A stretch of DNA of 64,000 bases from an uncultured Rhodospirillales bacterium (GTDB lineage: Bacteria; Pseudomonadota; Alphaproteobacteria; Acetobacterales; Acetobacteraceae): the NCBI GenBank assembly GCA_903924855.1, contig CAIYCW010000017.1, positions 1 through 64,000 on the forward strand, read 5' to 3'. The notes beneath the pieces are model-generated. The model worked only from the letters and a program-made list of their open reading frames with translations, did not search any database and had not been told where the DNA came from. Below, piece by piece: positions 36,568-45,292 of the stretch; the stretch's first letter is position 1, and each line of letters begins with the position of its first letter. The position numbers and the translations under genes are program-made.

Positions 36568-37266
36568 TCAGACCACGGTTCCGAACACCGCGCCAACAGC
36601 TGCCGTCACGGCCATTGCCATGGCGCCCCAGAATGTGACCCGCAGCATGGAACGCAGGATTGGCGCGCCGCCAACCCGGGCCGACAGAGCGCCCAGTGCC
36701 GCCAGCAGCACCACCGACGCCGCACTCACCACCGGTCCTGCCTGGTTGGCCGGCACTGCCATCGCGACCAGCAGCGGCAGCAACGCGCCCGACGAAAAAC
36801 AGATGGCCGAGGTGACGGCAGCCTGGACCGGATTGGCCGCACTGATCTCCGTCATCCCCAGTTCATCGCGCAGATGCGTCTCAAGCGCGCCATGGGCGGT
36901 CAACTGCTTGGCGACCTCGGCGGCCAGGGTTGGCTCAAGCCCACGGCTTTGCCAGATCGCCGTGAGTTCTGCCAATTCGGCGGCGGGAAAATCCCGCAAC
37001 TCCCGGGACTCCTTGGCAAGATCGGCCGCCTCGGTGTCCGCCTGGGAACTCACCGACACATATTCGCCGGCGGCCATCGCCATGGCGCCGGCGGCCAGCC
37101 CGGCCAGGCCCGCGATCAGGATCGACTGCCGGTCCGGTGAGGCGGAGGCGACGCCAACGATCAGGCTGGATGTCGAGATCAGCCCATCATTGGCGCCCAG
37201 CACAGCCGCGCGCAGCCAGCCAACGCGCGCGATCAGATGGGATTCACGCATTGGGTGCGAACTCAT
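36568..37266 (-). CDS. VIT1/CCC1-family metal transporter
   Basis: A 232-residue membrane protein. The first segment block is WLRAAVLGANDGLISTSSLIVGVA, then GLAAGAMAMAAGEYVSVSSQ with the conserved glycine/serine and charged residues of VIT/CCC1 proteins. A cytosolic helical hairpin (about 75-150) rich in Glu follows, and then three C-terminal membrane segments. Plant and yeast homologues move Fe(II)/Mn(II) out of the cytosol; bacterial members are thought to export iron or manganese. Nearby mntH imports manganese, so the pair may balance each other (inference). Confidence 0.88.
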   Translation of the reverse strand: MSSHPMRESHLIARVGWLRAAVLGANDGLISTSSLIVGVASASPDRQSILIAGLAGLAAGAMAMAAGEYVSVSSQADTEAADLAKESRELRDFPAAELAELTAIWQSRGLEPTLAAEVAKQLTAHGALETHLRDELGMTEISAANPVQAAVTSAICFSSGALLPLLVAMAVPANQAGPVVSAASVVLLAALGALSARVGGAPILRSMLRVTFWGAMAMAVTAAVGAVFGTVV

Positions 37267-37335
37267 GGCGGGCCACTCCTGCAGGATTGTTCCGAACTTC
37301 AGGGTCCGATCGGTCGGACCGTGCTCTCGGTCACT

Positions 37336-38076
37336 CTACACGTGCTGGCCGCCGGAGATGTGGATCTCCGCCCCGTTGATGTAGCTGGACGCCTCGCTGC
37401 ACAGGAAATGGATGGTCTCCGCCACCTCCCGCGGTTCGCCGAGGCGTCCCATCGGGACGGAGCGCGCCACCAGGGCGTCGGTGCCGGGCGAGAGGATGGC
37501 GGTCTTGATCTCACCCGGGGCGATCGCGTTGCAGCGCACATTGTGGGCGCCAAGCTCGCTTGCGATCTCACGCGTGAGTGCCGCGAGGGCCGCTTTCGAG
37601 GCGGCATAGGCCACGCCCGCGAAGGGATGGACGCGCGAGCCCACGATCGACGTGACATTGACGATCGAGCCCCGCGCCGCCTCCAGCTCCGGCACCAGGG
37701 CGCGCACCAGCAGGGCGGTGGAAACCAGGTTGACGTTGAGCACCTGGGTCCAGGCATGGGCATCGGTGTCCAGCACGCCCAGACGGGCACCCCCCGGGCC
37801 TTTTGGCGAAATGCCGGCATTGTTGACCAGCGCGTGCAGCCGGCCGTTGGGAAGCCTGGCGCGCACCTCGGCCGCCAGGGCGTCGATGGCGGAAAGATCC
37901 GCAAGATCCGCCTGGATATGCGCGGCCTTGGCGGCCGGCCAGCCGCAGGCCGGGTCGAAAGGCTGGCGCGAGACGGTCAGAATCCGCCAGCCGCGCGACT
38001 GGAACAGCTTGACCGTGGCATGGCCGATGCCGCGGCTGGCGCCGGTGAGCAGCATGATGCGCTGTTCGTCTGCCAT
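37336..38076 (-). CDS. Short-chain dehydrogenase/reductase
   Basis: A 246-residue classical SDR with the cofactor motif TGASRGIG at 11-18, NNAG near 86-89, catalytic Ser in VNVTSIVGS, YxxxK in YAASK, and the C-terminal SYINGAEIHISGGQHV. It is probably NADP-dependent, since an Arg follows the second beta strand (VSRQP). The substrate is unknown. It lies 69 bases upstream of the VIT-like gene on the same strand and is divergent from mntH; a shared regulatory region of about 170 bases separates it from mntH. Confidence 0.88.
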   Translation of the reverse strand: MADEQRIMLLTGASRGIGHATVKLFQSRGWRILTVSRQPFDPACGWPAAKAAHIQADLADLSAIDALAAEVRARLPNGRLHALVNNAGISPKGPGGARLGVLDTDAHAWTQVLNVNLVSTALLVRALVPELEAARGSIVNVTSIVGSRVHPFAGVAYAASKAALAALTREIASELGAHNVRCNAIAPGEIKTAILSPGTDALVARSVPMGRLGEPREVAETIHFLCSEASSYINGAEIHISGGQHV

Positions 38077-38170
38077 GGGGCGGGTCCTGTCCTGATGTGA
38101 TGTGCGCGCTGTCCCGCATTCCGATCCGTTCCGGCGCTGCGAGGCAAGGCTGATTTTTCGGTGAAGCCTC

Positions 38171-38198
38171 TTGATCGAAATGTAGCCTGGGCTACATC
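38171..38198 (+). promoter_or_regulatory. mntH promoter with MntR-like palindromic operator
   Basis: The palindrome ATGTAGCC-TG-GGCTACAT occupies 38180-38197. It resembles the E. coli MntR box (ACATAGC, spacer, GCTATGT) with one base changed per half-site. It lies between and over a plausible -35 TTGATC (38171-38176) and -10 TACATC (38193-38198), 52 bases before the mntH ATG. That is the right place for a manganese-dependent repressor. Confidence 0.55.
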
Positions 38199-38249
38199 CT
38201 GTCGCACAGGGTGTGATTGCCGGGTGCTGATAAGGCCGAGGTTGCTGGT

Positions 38250-39542
38250 ATGGATGGGGTCGAGACCAGGCTTTCCGAGCGAACCGTGCAGGATATGCAA
38301 CTCGTGCTGTCCGGCCATCGGCTGGGCCGTGGCCGCGCCACGCTGGCCTTTGCCGGGCCCGCCGTGGTTGCCTCGATCGCGTATATGGACCCGGGCAATT
38401 TCGCGACCAACATTCAGGCCGGTGCCAGCTATGGCTATGGCCTGCTCTGGGTGGTGCTGCTGGCCAATCTGCTGGCCATGCTGTTCCAGGCGCTTTCGGC
38501 CAAGCTTGGCATCGTCACCGGTCTGAACCTGGCGGAGCAGTGCCGGCAGCGCCTGCCGAGGCCGGCAGTCTATGCGATGTGGGCGGCCAGTGAGATTGCC
38601 GCCATGGCGACCGATCTGGCGGAGTTTCTGGGCGGTGCCATCGGGTTGTCGCTGCTGGTGGGCGTGCCGCTGCTGGTCGGCATGCTGATCACCGCCGCCA
38701 TCACCTATGCCGTGCTTCTGCTGGACCGCAAAGGCTTCCGCCCGCTGGAGCTGGTGATCGGCGGTTTGGTGGGCATTATCGCGCTGAGTTACGTGGTGGA
38801 ATTGCTGATCGCGCCGGTGGATTGGAAGGGCGTGGCGCTGGGCACCGTGATGCCGCAGATCGCCGATGGCAATGCGGTGACGATCGCGGTTGGCATCATC
38901 GGGGCCACCGTGATGCCGCATGCGCTGTATCTGCATTCCGGCCTGACCCAGGCGCGGGTGAGTGCGACCAATGATGTGATGCGCCGGATTGTGCTGCGGT
39001 TTTCCAACCGCGAGGTGGTGGTGGCGCTGACGCTTGCCGGCATCGTCAACATGGCGATGGTGATCATGGCGGCCGGTGCCTTCCATGACGGGCACAGCGA
39101 TGTGGCGGAGATCGAGACCGCCTATCACACGCTCACCCCGCTGCTGGGCGCCGGCGCTGCTTCGGTGTTTCTGATTTCGCTGCTGGCCTCGGGCGTGTCC
39201 AGCTCGGTGGTGGGCACCATGGCGGGGCAGCTGGTGATGCAGGGGTTTGTGGGGTTCCGGGTGCCGATCTGGGTGCGGCGGCTGGTGACGATGGGGCCTG
39301 CCTTGGTGGTCGTGGCGCTGGGGGTGAATGCCACGCAGGCGCTGATCGTGAGCCAGGTGGTGCTGAGCCTGGTCTTGCCGGCGCCGCTGCTGATGCTGAT
39401 CCACCTCACCGGGCGACGCGACGTGATGGGCCGCTTTGCCAACAGCCGCGCGCTGCAGGTGCTGGCCGTGACAGGCGGCTGTTTGATCGTGGCCCTCAAC
39501 CTGGTGCTGCTGCTGCAGATGGCGGGGATCGATCTGATCTGA
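38250..39542 (+). CDS. mntH: Nramp-family divalent metal (manganese) transporter
   Basis: A proton-coupled importer of about 430 residues and 11 membrane segments. The two metal-binding motifs are intact: DPGN at 47-50 (AYMDPGNFATNIQAG) and MPH at 222-224 (ATVMPHALYLHS). This supports Mn(II)/Fe(II) transport. ATG 38250 gives MDGVETRLSERTVQ; a TTG start 33 bases upstream is possible but lacks a ribosome-binding site. Probable control by a manganese repressor through the palindrome at 38180-38197. Confidence 0.94.
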   Translation: MDGVETRLSERTVQDMQLVLSGHRLGRGRATLAFAGPAVVASIAYMDPGNFATNIQAGASYGYGLLWVVLLANLLAMLFQALSAKLGIVTGLNLAEQCRQRLPRPAVYAMWAASEIAAMATDLAEFLGGAIGLSLLVGVPLLVGMLITAAITYAVLLLDRKGFRPLELVIGGLVGIIALSYVVELLIAPVDWKGVALGTVMPQIADGNAVTIAVGIIGATVMPHALYLHSGLTQARVSATNDVMRRIVLRFSNREVVVALTLAGIVNMAMVIMAAGAFHDGHSDVAEIETAYHTLTPLLGAGAASVFLISLLASGVSSSVVGTMAGQLVMQGFVGFRVPIWVRRLVTMGPALVVVALGVNATQALIVSQVVLSLVLPAPLLMLIHLTGRRDVMGRFANSRALQVLAVTGGCLIVALNLVLLLQMAGIDLI

Positions 39543-39678
39543 CCTTGGGCTTGCGTCAAAAATCGCAACGTCACGGTGGAATGATCGATCGCTCTGCGTT
39601 GTTGGGCCGCTTGCCACGCCCAATATGCCAGCAGCCTCAGATAAACCGCGGGTCACGCGGTCAGCAAAGGATATCGTG

Positions 39679-40104
39679 ATGTCGGTCAATGTTCTCTACA
39701 CCACCAAGGCCACCGCAACCGGCGGCCGTGACGGCCATGCCCGCACCGCGGATGGCAGCCTCGACGTTTCGCTGTCCACGCCGAAGGAGCTGGGCGGCGG
39801 TGGTGGGGCCGGCAACAATCCGGAGCAGCTGTTCGCCGCCGGCTATTCCGCCTGTTTCCTGGGCGCGATGAAATTCGTGGCCTCGCAGGGCGGGCCCAAG
39901 GTTCCCGCCGACACCAGTGTCAGCGCCACGATCGGCATCGGCCCGCGCTCCGAAGGTGGGTTCGGCATCACGGCGGAGCTGTCCATCTCGCTGCCCGGGC
40001 TGAGCCACGAGGATGCGAGCAAGCTGGTGGAGGCCGCCCATCAGGTCTGCCCATATTCCAACGCCACGCGCGGCAATGTGGATGTGAAGCTGTCCATCGC
40101 CTGA
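39679..40104 (+). CDS. ohr: Organic hydroperoxide resistance protein Ohr
   Basis: A 141-residue OsmC-fold thiol peroxidase. The catalytic cysteine is C59 in GYSACFLGAM, the resolving cysteine C124 in HQVCPYSNATRGNVDV, and the active-site Arg/Glu are R17 and E49 (NPEQ). This pattern is Ohr rather than OsmC. AAAGGA precedes the ATG at 39679; the frame is open 54 bases further upstream, without support. No OhrR repressor gene is adjacent. A GC-rich hairpin follows. Confidence 0.94.
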   Translation: MSVNVLYTTKATATGGRDGHARTADGSLDVSLSTPKELGGGGGAGNNPEQLFAAGYSACFLGAMKFVASQGGPKVPADTSVSATIGIGPRSEGGFGITAELSISLPGLSHEDASKLVEAAHQVCPYSNATRGNVDVKLSIA

Positions 40105-40115
40105 CACGCCGGGGC

Positions 40116-40137
40116 GGCGCGGGGAGCGCCCCGCGCC
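40116..40137 (+). terminator. GC-rich hairpin after ohr
   Basis: GGCGCGGGG (40116-40124) pairs perfectly with CCCCGCGCC (40129-40137) over an AGCG loop. There is no T tract, so termination here would need help, or the hairpin is only a stability element for the ohr message. Confidence 0.5.
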
Positions 40138-40217
40138 GTGCCGCGGCATTGACGCGGCGGCCATCGGCGTGATCCTTCGCAGCCCTGACCCCTGATGGGG
40201 CGGCTTAGGGACTTCGC

Positions 40218-40997
40218 ATGACCGCAGCGCCAGCCTCCCCCGCCTTGCGCATGAACCGGCTGATCTCGCCGCTGGTGCTGCTGGCGTGCTGGCAGGCGGC
40301 GTCCTCTGCCGGCGTTCTGCCGGCGCGAATCCTGACGTCGCCCTGGGCGGTGCTGCAGGCCGGCTGGGCGTTGGCCGCGACCGGGGCGCTGGGCCATCAT
40401 CTTCTTGTTTCACTCGCGCGCGTGGTGGTGGGGCTTGCCATCGGCGGGTCGTTGGGGGTCGCGTTTGCCTTGCTGGCCGGGCTGAGCCGGCGGGGGGAGG
40501 CGATCATCGATGCGCCGTTGCAGATGCTGCGCACGCTGCCCTTTGTGGGGCTGGTGCCGCTGTTCATCCTGTGGTTCGGCATCGGTGAGACGCCGAAGAT
40601 CGCGCTGGTGGCGCTGGGCAGCCTGTTTCCGATCTATCTGACATTGTTTGGCGGCATCCGCGGGGTGGACCGCAAGCTGGTGGAGGCCGCGACCATCTTC
40701 GGCCTGGGGCGGTTTGCCATCATCCGCCATGTGATCCTGCCCGGTGCCCTGCCCGCCGCCCTGGTGGGGCTGCGCTATGCGATGGGCATTGCCTGGCTCA
40801 GCCTGGTGGTGGCGGAGCAGATCAATGCCGGGGCCGGGATCGGCTATCTGATCGCGGATGCGCGGGATTTTCTGCGCACCGACATCATTGTGGTGGGGCT
40901 TGCGATGTATGCGCTGCTGGGGCTTGCCGGCGATGCGCTGGTGCGGGTGCTGGAGCGGCGGGTGATGCGCACCCGGCCCGGGCTGATCGCATCGTGA
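40218..40997 (+). CDS. NitT/TauT-type ABC transporter permease (SsuC-like)
   Basis: A 259-residue inner-membrane permease with about six segments. The EAA-loop region is VDRKLVEAATIFGLGRFAIIRHVILPGALPAALVGLRYAMGIAW in family position, and the MLRTLPFVGLVPLFILWFGIGETPKIAL block is typical of SsuC/TauC. AGGG seven bases before the ATG supports the start. It overlaps the ATPase gene by four bases. No binding-protein gene is adjacent; the SsuA-like gene at 34.9-35.9 kb is a candidate partner. Substrate unknown (sulfonate, nitrate or thiamine-precursor type). Confidence 0.88.
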   Translation: MTAAPASPALRMNRLISPLVLLACWQAASSAGVLPARILTSPWAVLQAGWALAATGALGHHLLVSLARVVVGLAIGGSLGVAFALLAGLSRRGEAIIDAPLQMLRTLPFVGLVPLFILWFGIGETPKIALVALGSLFPIYLTLFGGIRGVDRKLVEAATIFGLGRFAIIRHVILPGALPAALVGLRYAMGIAWLSLVVAEQINAGAGIGYLIADARDFLRTDIIVVGLAMYALLGLAGDALVRVLERRVMRTRPGLIAS

Positions 40998-41710
40998 GCG
41001 GAGCCGCGCCGGTGCTCAGGCTGCGCAACCTGACCCGCAGCTTCGGTGCGCGCCTGCTGCTGGACCGGTTGGCGCTTGATCTTGCCGCGGGGGAGCGCGT
41101 GGCGCTGCTGGGGCGCAGCGGCTCGGGCAAGACCACGTTGCTGCGCTGTCTTTCGGGCCTTGATCCATTGCCGGAGGGCTGCAAGCTGCAGGCGCCTGGC
41201 AACCTTGCCATGGTGTTTCAGGAGCCGAGGCTACTGCCGTGGAAGCCGGTCTGGCAGAACGTGGCGCTGGGGCTTGCGGGGTCTGACGCGCGGATGCGCG
41301 CCGAGGCGGCGCTGGCGGAGGTGGGGCTTGCGGGCCGGGCGGAGGATTTTCCGATCACGCTGTCCGGCGGGGAGGCGCAGCGCGTGGCGCTGGCGCGTGC
41401 CCTGGTGCGCGGCCCGTCCCTGCTGTTGATGGATGAGCCGTTCGCCGCGATCGACGCGCTGACCCGTTTGCAGATGCATGGGCTGATGGAGCGGTTGTGG
41501 CAGTCGCACGCCACCACGACGCTGCTGGTGACGCATGATGTGGACGAGGCGCTGACGCTGGCCGATCGGGCCCTGGTGCTGGCGGAGGGCCGGATATGCC
41601 TGGACCTTCCGATTCCTCTGTCCCGCCCGCGTGAGGCCGGGACGCAGGATTTTGCGGTGTTGCGGCGGCGCCTGCTGGAGGCTTTGGGGGTTGGGGACGG
41701 GGAGGGATAA
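40994..41710 (+). CDS. NitT/TauT-type ABC transporter ATPase (SsuB-like)
   Basis: A 238-residue ATPase with Walker A LLGRSGSGKTTL (about 33-44), Q-loop MVFQEPRLLPWKPV, signature LSGGEAQRVALARALV, Walker B LLLMDEPFAAID and H-loop LLVTHDVDEAL. Glu replaces the usual Met/Gln in LSGGxxQR. It energises the permease encoded directly upstream. The start overlaps the permease stop (GTGA). It ends immediately before an A/T-rich hairpin repeat, convergent with mutM. Confidence 0.9.
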   Translation: MSGAAPVLRLRNLTRSFGARLLLDRLALDLAAGERVALLGRSGSGKTTLLRCLSGLDPLPEGCKLQAPGNLAMVFQEPRLLPWKPVWQNVALGLAGSDARMRAEAALAEVGLAGRAEDFPITLSGGEAQRVALARALVRGPSLLLMDEPFAAIDALTRLQMHGLMERLWQSHATTTLLVTHDVDEALTLADRALVLAEGRICLDLPIPLSRPREAGTQDFAVLRRRLLEALGVGDGEG

Positions 41711-41716
41711 GCAAGG

Positions 41717-41852
41717 GCTTCTTTTTGAAAAAAGAAGCAAAAACTTTCCCTCCTACAGCCTCCGCACAAGCAGCTGCTTTACCGAATCAGCCCGCCTTTG
41801 GCCGTCAGCGCGAAGAAAAGTTTTTTTGCTTCTTTTTGTTCACAAAAAGAAG
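41717..41852. repeat. A/T-rich hairpin pair, locus 3 (between convergent ATPase gene and mutM)
   Basis: GCTTCTTTTT pairs with AAAAAGAAGC (41717-41738, GA loop) and CTTCTTTTTGT with ACAAAAAGAAG (41829-41852, TC loop), separated by about 90 bases. The order matches locus 1: a GA-loop stem, spacer, then a TC-loop stem ending GCTTTCTTA at the mutM stop codon. The spacer here lacks the strong GC stem of locus 1. Confidence 0.85.
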
Positions 41853-41861
41853 AACGCTTTC

Positions 41862-42701
41862 TTACTTCTGCGTCCGCGCACAGTGAAACGAGCTGCGCCC
41901 GGACTGCACCAGCCGCTCGATACCTGCGCAGGCCGGAGGGCCAGGGCAGCGTTCGCAGGGTTCACCTTCCCGGCCATAGACCTTGAAGCTGTGCTGGAAA
42001 TAGCCGAGTTCGCCGCCGGGTTGGATGTAGTCGCGCAGGGTGGAGCCGCCGGCTTCGATCGCTTCCTGCAAGGTGGCGCGGATCTCGCGCACCAGGCGGG
42101 TGATGGCGGCGCGGGAGAGTTGGCCGGCCAGCCGGTCCGGTGCGATCTGGGCGCGGAACAGTGCCTCACACACATAGATGTTGCCGAGCCCGGCCACGTT
42201 GGTCTGATCGAGGAGGGCGGCCTTGATCGGGGTTGCGCGGCCGGCGAGGCGGGCGGCGAGGTGGTTGGCCGAGAAATCGCGGGACAGCGGTTCCGGCCCG
42301 AGGGCTGCGAGCAGCTTGTGGTGGTTCTCCTCGTTGCGCGCCACCAGGTCGAGCGAGCCGAAGCGGCGCGGGTCGACGAAGCCCACGCGTGTGCCGTCTT
42401 CGGTTTCGAGCAGCAGGTGTTCGTGCAGCGGGGCCTCGTTCTGTCCCACCTCGCCCAGGTTCATCCGGCCGGACATGCCGAGATGGATCAGCACCGAGGG
42501 GCGGTTTTCCAGGCGCATGAGGATGTATTTGGCGCGTCTGCGGAAGCTCTCCACGGTGGCGCCGGCCAGGATGGCGGGAAGCTCCGCCGGCACCGGCCAG
42601 CGCAGATCACGCCTTCGCAGCTCCGCGCGCGCGATCCGGCGGCCCAGCAGGCGGGTGGACAGGCCGCGCATCACGGTCTCGACTTCGGGGAGTTCCGGCA
42701 T
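41862..42701 (-). CDS. mutM: Formamidopyrimidine-DNA glycosylase, altered zinc finger
   Basis: A 279-residue base-excision repair enzyme removing 8-oxoguanine. The catalytic N-terminus [14 protein letters not shown] (P2, E3) and the FPG core are intact. The C-terminal zinc finger is unusual: C249 and C252 are present, an inserted PGPPACAG brings C258, then C274 is followed by ART instead of the usual PRC, so the canonical fourth cysteine is Thr277. C258 may replace it as ligand. The DNA-intercalating Arg of the finger (SGRSSF) is kept. It is divergent from ubiE with only 26 bases between starts. Confidence 0.93.
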   Translation of the reverse strand: MPELPEVETVMRGLSTRLLGRRIARAELRRRDLRWPVPAELPAILAGATVESFRRRAKYILMRLENRPSVLIHLGMSGRMNLGEVGQNEAPLHEHLLLETEDGTRVGFVDPRRFGSLDLVARNEENHHKLLAALGPEPLSRDFSANHLAARLAGRATPIKAALLDQTNVAGLGNIYVCEALFRAQIAPDRLAGQLSRAAITRLVREIRATLQEAIEAGGSTLRDYIQPGGELGYFQHSFKVYGREGEPCERCPGPPACAGIERLVQSGRSSFHCARTQK

Positions 42702-42727
42702 ATCGCAAACAGTTATACAGTGTCGGC

Positions 42728-43510
42728 ATGAGCGACAATCCTGCAGGCCACGCCCCCTTCACCGATCCCGCCGCCGCGGATGAGATCGATTTCGGATTCC
42801 GGCGCGTCAACCGCGCCGAGAAGAAGCCGATGGTGCGCGCGGTGTTCGACAGCGTGGCGCCGAAATACGATCTGATGAACGATCTGATGTCGCTGGGGAT
42901 TCACCGGCTGTGGAAGCGGATCTTCATCGGCGTGCTGGCGCCGTCGCCGAGGCGCGATCTGCTGGATCTGGCCGGCGGCACCGGGGATATCACCTTTGGC
43001 TGGCTGGCGGCGGGTGGCGGGGATGCCATTCTGTCGGATATCAATTCCTCCATGCTCAGCGTGGGGCGGGACCGGGCGATGCAGAATGGCCGCGCCGGGC
43101 AGATCACGTTTCTGACCGCGGATGCCGAGAGGCTGCCGCTGCCGGATCGGTGTGTGGACACGGTCTCGATGGCGTTCGGCCTGCGCAACTGCACAGACAA
43201 GGATGCCGTGCTGGCGGAAGCCAGGCGGGTGTTGAAGCCGGGTGGGCGGTTTGCCTGCCTGGAATTCTCCCGCGTGCAGGTGGCGGCCCTCAGCCCGATC
43301 TATGATGCGTGGTCGTTTCAGGTGCTGCCGCGGCTGGGCCGGGCGGTGGCGGGGGATGCGGACAGTTATCAGTATCTGGCCGAGAGCATCCGCATGCATC
43401 CGGATCAGGAGACGCTGGCGGGGATGATGCGCCGGGCGGGGCTGGAGCAGGTGCGGGTGCGCAACCTGTCGGGCGGGATTGCCGCCATCCACACCGGCTG
43501 GCGGCTGTGA
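42728..43510 (+). CDS. ubiE: Ubiquinone/menaquinone C-methyltransferase UbiE
   Basis: A 260-residue SAM-dependent methyltransferase of the quinone pathway. It has [28 protein letters not shown] motif [12 protein letters not shown], and the UbiE signatures [25 protein letters not shown] and [13 protein letters not shown]. The family and the position opposite mutM are typical for alphaproteobacteria. ubiB usually sits between ubiE and coaBC; here coaBC overlaps ubiE by four bases (GTGA), so ubiB is elsewhere or missing. Confidence 0.95.
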   Translation: MSDNPAGHAPFTDPAAADEIDFGFRRVNRAEKKPMVRAVFDSVAPKYDLMNDLMSLGIHRLWKRIFIGVLAPSPRRDLLDLAGGTGDITFGWLAAGGGDAILSDINSSMLSVGRDRAMQNGRAGQITFLTADAERLPLPDRCVDTVSMAFGLRNCTDKDAVLAEARRVLKPGGRFACLEFSRVQVAALSPIYDAWSFQVLPRLGRAVAGDADSYQYLAESIRMHPDQETLAGMMRRAGLEQVRVRNLSGGIAAIHTGWRL

Positions 43511-44709
43511 CCAGCCCGCTTGCCGGCAAGCGGGTTCTGCTGATCGTCTCGGGCGGGATTGCCGCCTACAAGGCGCTGGAGCTGGTGCGGCTGCTGCGCA
43601 AGGCGGGGTGTGGCGTGACCGCGGTGCTGACGGCGGCGGGGGCGCAGTTCGTGACCCCTCTGTCGCTGCAGGCGCTGACCGAGGCCAAGGTCTACACCGA
43701 TCTGTTCTCGCTCACCGATGAGAGCGAGATGGGGCATATTCAGCTGTCGCGTGCGGCCGATCTGGTGGTGGTGGCGCCGGCTTCGGCCGATATTCTGGCG
43801 AAGATGGCGGCGGGGCTGGCGTCTGATCTGGCGACGACCTTGCTGCTGGCCACCGACAAGCCGGTGCTGGTGGCGCCTGCGATGAATGTGCGCATGTGGC
43901 TGCATGCGGCGACCCGGGCCAATATGGCAATGCTTGCCGCGCGTGGTGTGGCGGTGGTGGGTCCCGATGAGGGGGCGATGGCGTGCAACGAGTTCGGCCC
44001 CGGCCGGCTTGCCGAGCCGCCCGCCATTCTGGCCGCGATCGAGGCGATGCTGGCCGGGCCGAGGCCGCTCTCCGGCCGTCATGCGCTGGTGACCTCCGGC
44101 CCCACGCATGAGCCAATCGATCCGGTGCGCTATATCGCCAATCGCAGTTCGGGTCGGCAGGGCCATGCGATCGCGGCGGCGCTCGCGGCCCTTGGCGCGC
44201 GGGTGACGCTGGTGAGCGGGCCGGTGGGGATACCAGCGCCTGCGGGCGTTGCGCTGCGCAAGGTGGAGACGGCGCGGGAGATGCTGGAGGCGTGCCTGGC
44301 GGCGCTTCCCGCCGATATCGCGGTGTGTGCGGCTGCGGTGGCGGATTGGCGCACCGAGGCGGCCGGGCTGAAGCTGAAGAAGACTCCAGGCGCCGCACCG
44401 CCGGTGCTCAACCTGACGCCCAACCCGGACATTCTGGCAACGCTGTCGCAGGCCGCCGCGCGGCCCCGCCTGGTGGTGGGGTTTGCCGCCGAGACGCATG
44501 ATCTGCTGCGCCATGCCGGCGAGAAGCGCCTGCGCAAGGGCTGTGACTGGATCGTGGCCAATGATGTGGGCGAGGGCAGTGGAATCATGGGCGGGCTTGA
44601 GAACGAGGTGCATCTGGTGACCGAGCACGGCGTGGAGGACTGGCCCCGGCTGGGCAAGGATGAGGTGGCGGCACGGCTGGCCGCGCGCATCGCACAGGTC
44701 TTCGCATGA
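43507..44709 (+). CDS. coaBC: Bifunctional phosphopantothenoylcysteine decarboxylase/synthetase
   Basis: A 400-residue bifunctional enzyme of coenzyme A synthesis. The N-terminal flavoprotein CoaC domain (about 1-180) has [17 protein letters not shown], the active-site block [19 protein letters not shown] and [12 protein letters not shown]. The CoaB ligase domain has [21 protein letters not shown] and VGFAAETHD. The GTG start at 43507 overlaps the ubiE stop. The end overlaps dut by four bases, giving a coupled ubiE-coaBC-dut unit. Confidence 0.96.
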   Translation: MTSPLAGKRVLLIVSGGIAAYKALELVRLLRKAGCGVTAVLTAAGAQFVTPLSLQALTEAKVYTDLFSLTDESEMGHIQLSRAADLVVVAPASADILAKMAAGLASDLATTLLLATDKPVLVAPAMNVRMWLHAATRANMAMLAARGVAVVGPDEGAMACNEFGPGRLAEPPAILAAIEAMLAGPRPLSGRHALVTSGPTHEPIDPVRYIANRSSGRQGHAIAAALAALGARVTLVSGPVGIPAPAGVALRKVETAREMLEACLAALPADIAVCAAAVADWRTEAAGLKLKKTPGAAPPVLNLTPNPDILATLSQAAARPRLVVGFAAETHDLLRHAGEKRLRKGCDWIVANDVGEGSGIMGGLENEVHLVTEHGVEDWPRLGKDEVAARLAARIAQVFA

Positions 44710-45188
44710 GCGGCCGGGTTGAGGTGCGCCTGCGCCGCCTGCCGCATGGGGTGGGGCTGGATCTGCCGGCCTATGCCACGGATCAGGCGGCCGGCATGGA
44801 TCTGCTGGCGGCGGTGTCGGCCGATGTGGTGGTGCCGGCGGGCGGGCGGGCGCTGATCCCGACCGGCATCGCCATCGCCCTGCCGCCCGATTATGAGCTG
44901 CAGATCCGCCCGCGCTCGGGCCTCGCGCTGAAGAACGGCATCACCCTGCCCAACACGCCGGGCACCATCGATGCCGATTACCGCGGTGAGATCGGCGTCA
45001 TTCTGCTCAACACCTCCGATCAGGCCTTCACCGTCAGCCGCGGCATGCGCATCGCGCAGGCGGTGCTGGCGCCGGTGCTGCGGGTGGCATGGGCCGAGGT
45101 GGAGACGCTGGATGACACCGCGCGTGGCACGGGTGGCTTCGGCAGCACGGGTGTGACCGGCACGAAACCTGCTGCCTCAGCGGGTTGA
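44706..45188 (+). CDS. dut: dUTP diphosphatase
   Basis: A 160-residue trimeric dUTPase. The five motifs are visible: [50 protein letters not shown] and the C-terminal [10 protein letters not shown] arm that closes over the substrate. It keeps uracil out of DNA and supplies dUMP. The start overlaps coaBC. A short tail ([11 protein letters not shown]) extends past the fifth motif. Confidence 0.96.
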   Translation: MSGRVEVRLRRLPHGVGLDLPAYATDQAAGMDLLAAVSADVVVPAGGRALIPTGIAIALPPDYELQIRPRSGLALKNGITLPNTPGTIDADYRGEIGVILLNTSDQAFTVSRGMRIAQAVLAPVLRVAWAEVETLDDTARGTGGFGSTGVTGTKPAASAG

Positions 45189-45292
45189 CGTCACGAAAAC
45201 GCCACGCACCGGCGTGGTGACAGGTGGCATTGATTGGGATACCAGCGTCCGCCCGTGCCGGATGCGGGTTTGACCAGGTCGGATACCCCATC

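Noticed and set aside
40138-40217. TPP riboswitch before the SsuC-like permease
   Set aside because: Fragments such as CCTGA and TAGGGA recall the 3' half of the thi-box, but the essential CTGAGA element and the expected helices are missing.
45225-45292. N-terminal extension of the fused permease from an upstream in-frame start
   Set aside because: The extra residues (ALIGIPASARAGCGFDQ) match no permease N-terminus and the spacer contains short hairpins instead of a ribosome-binding site.
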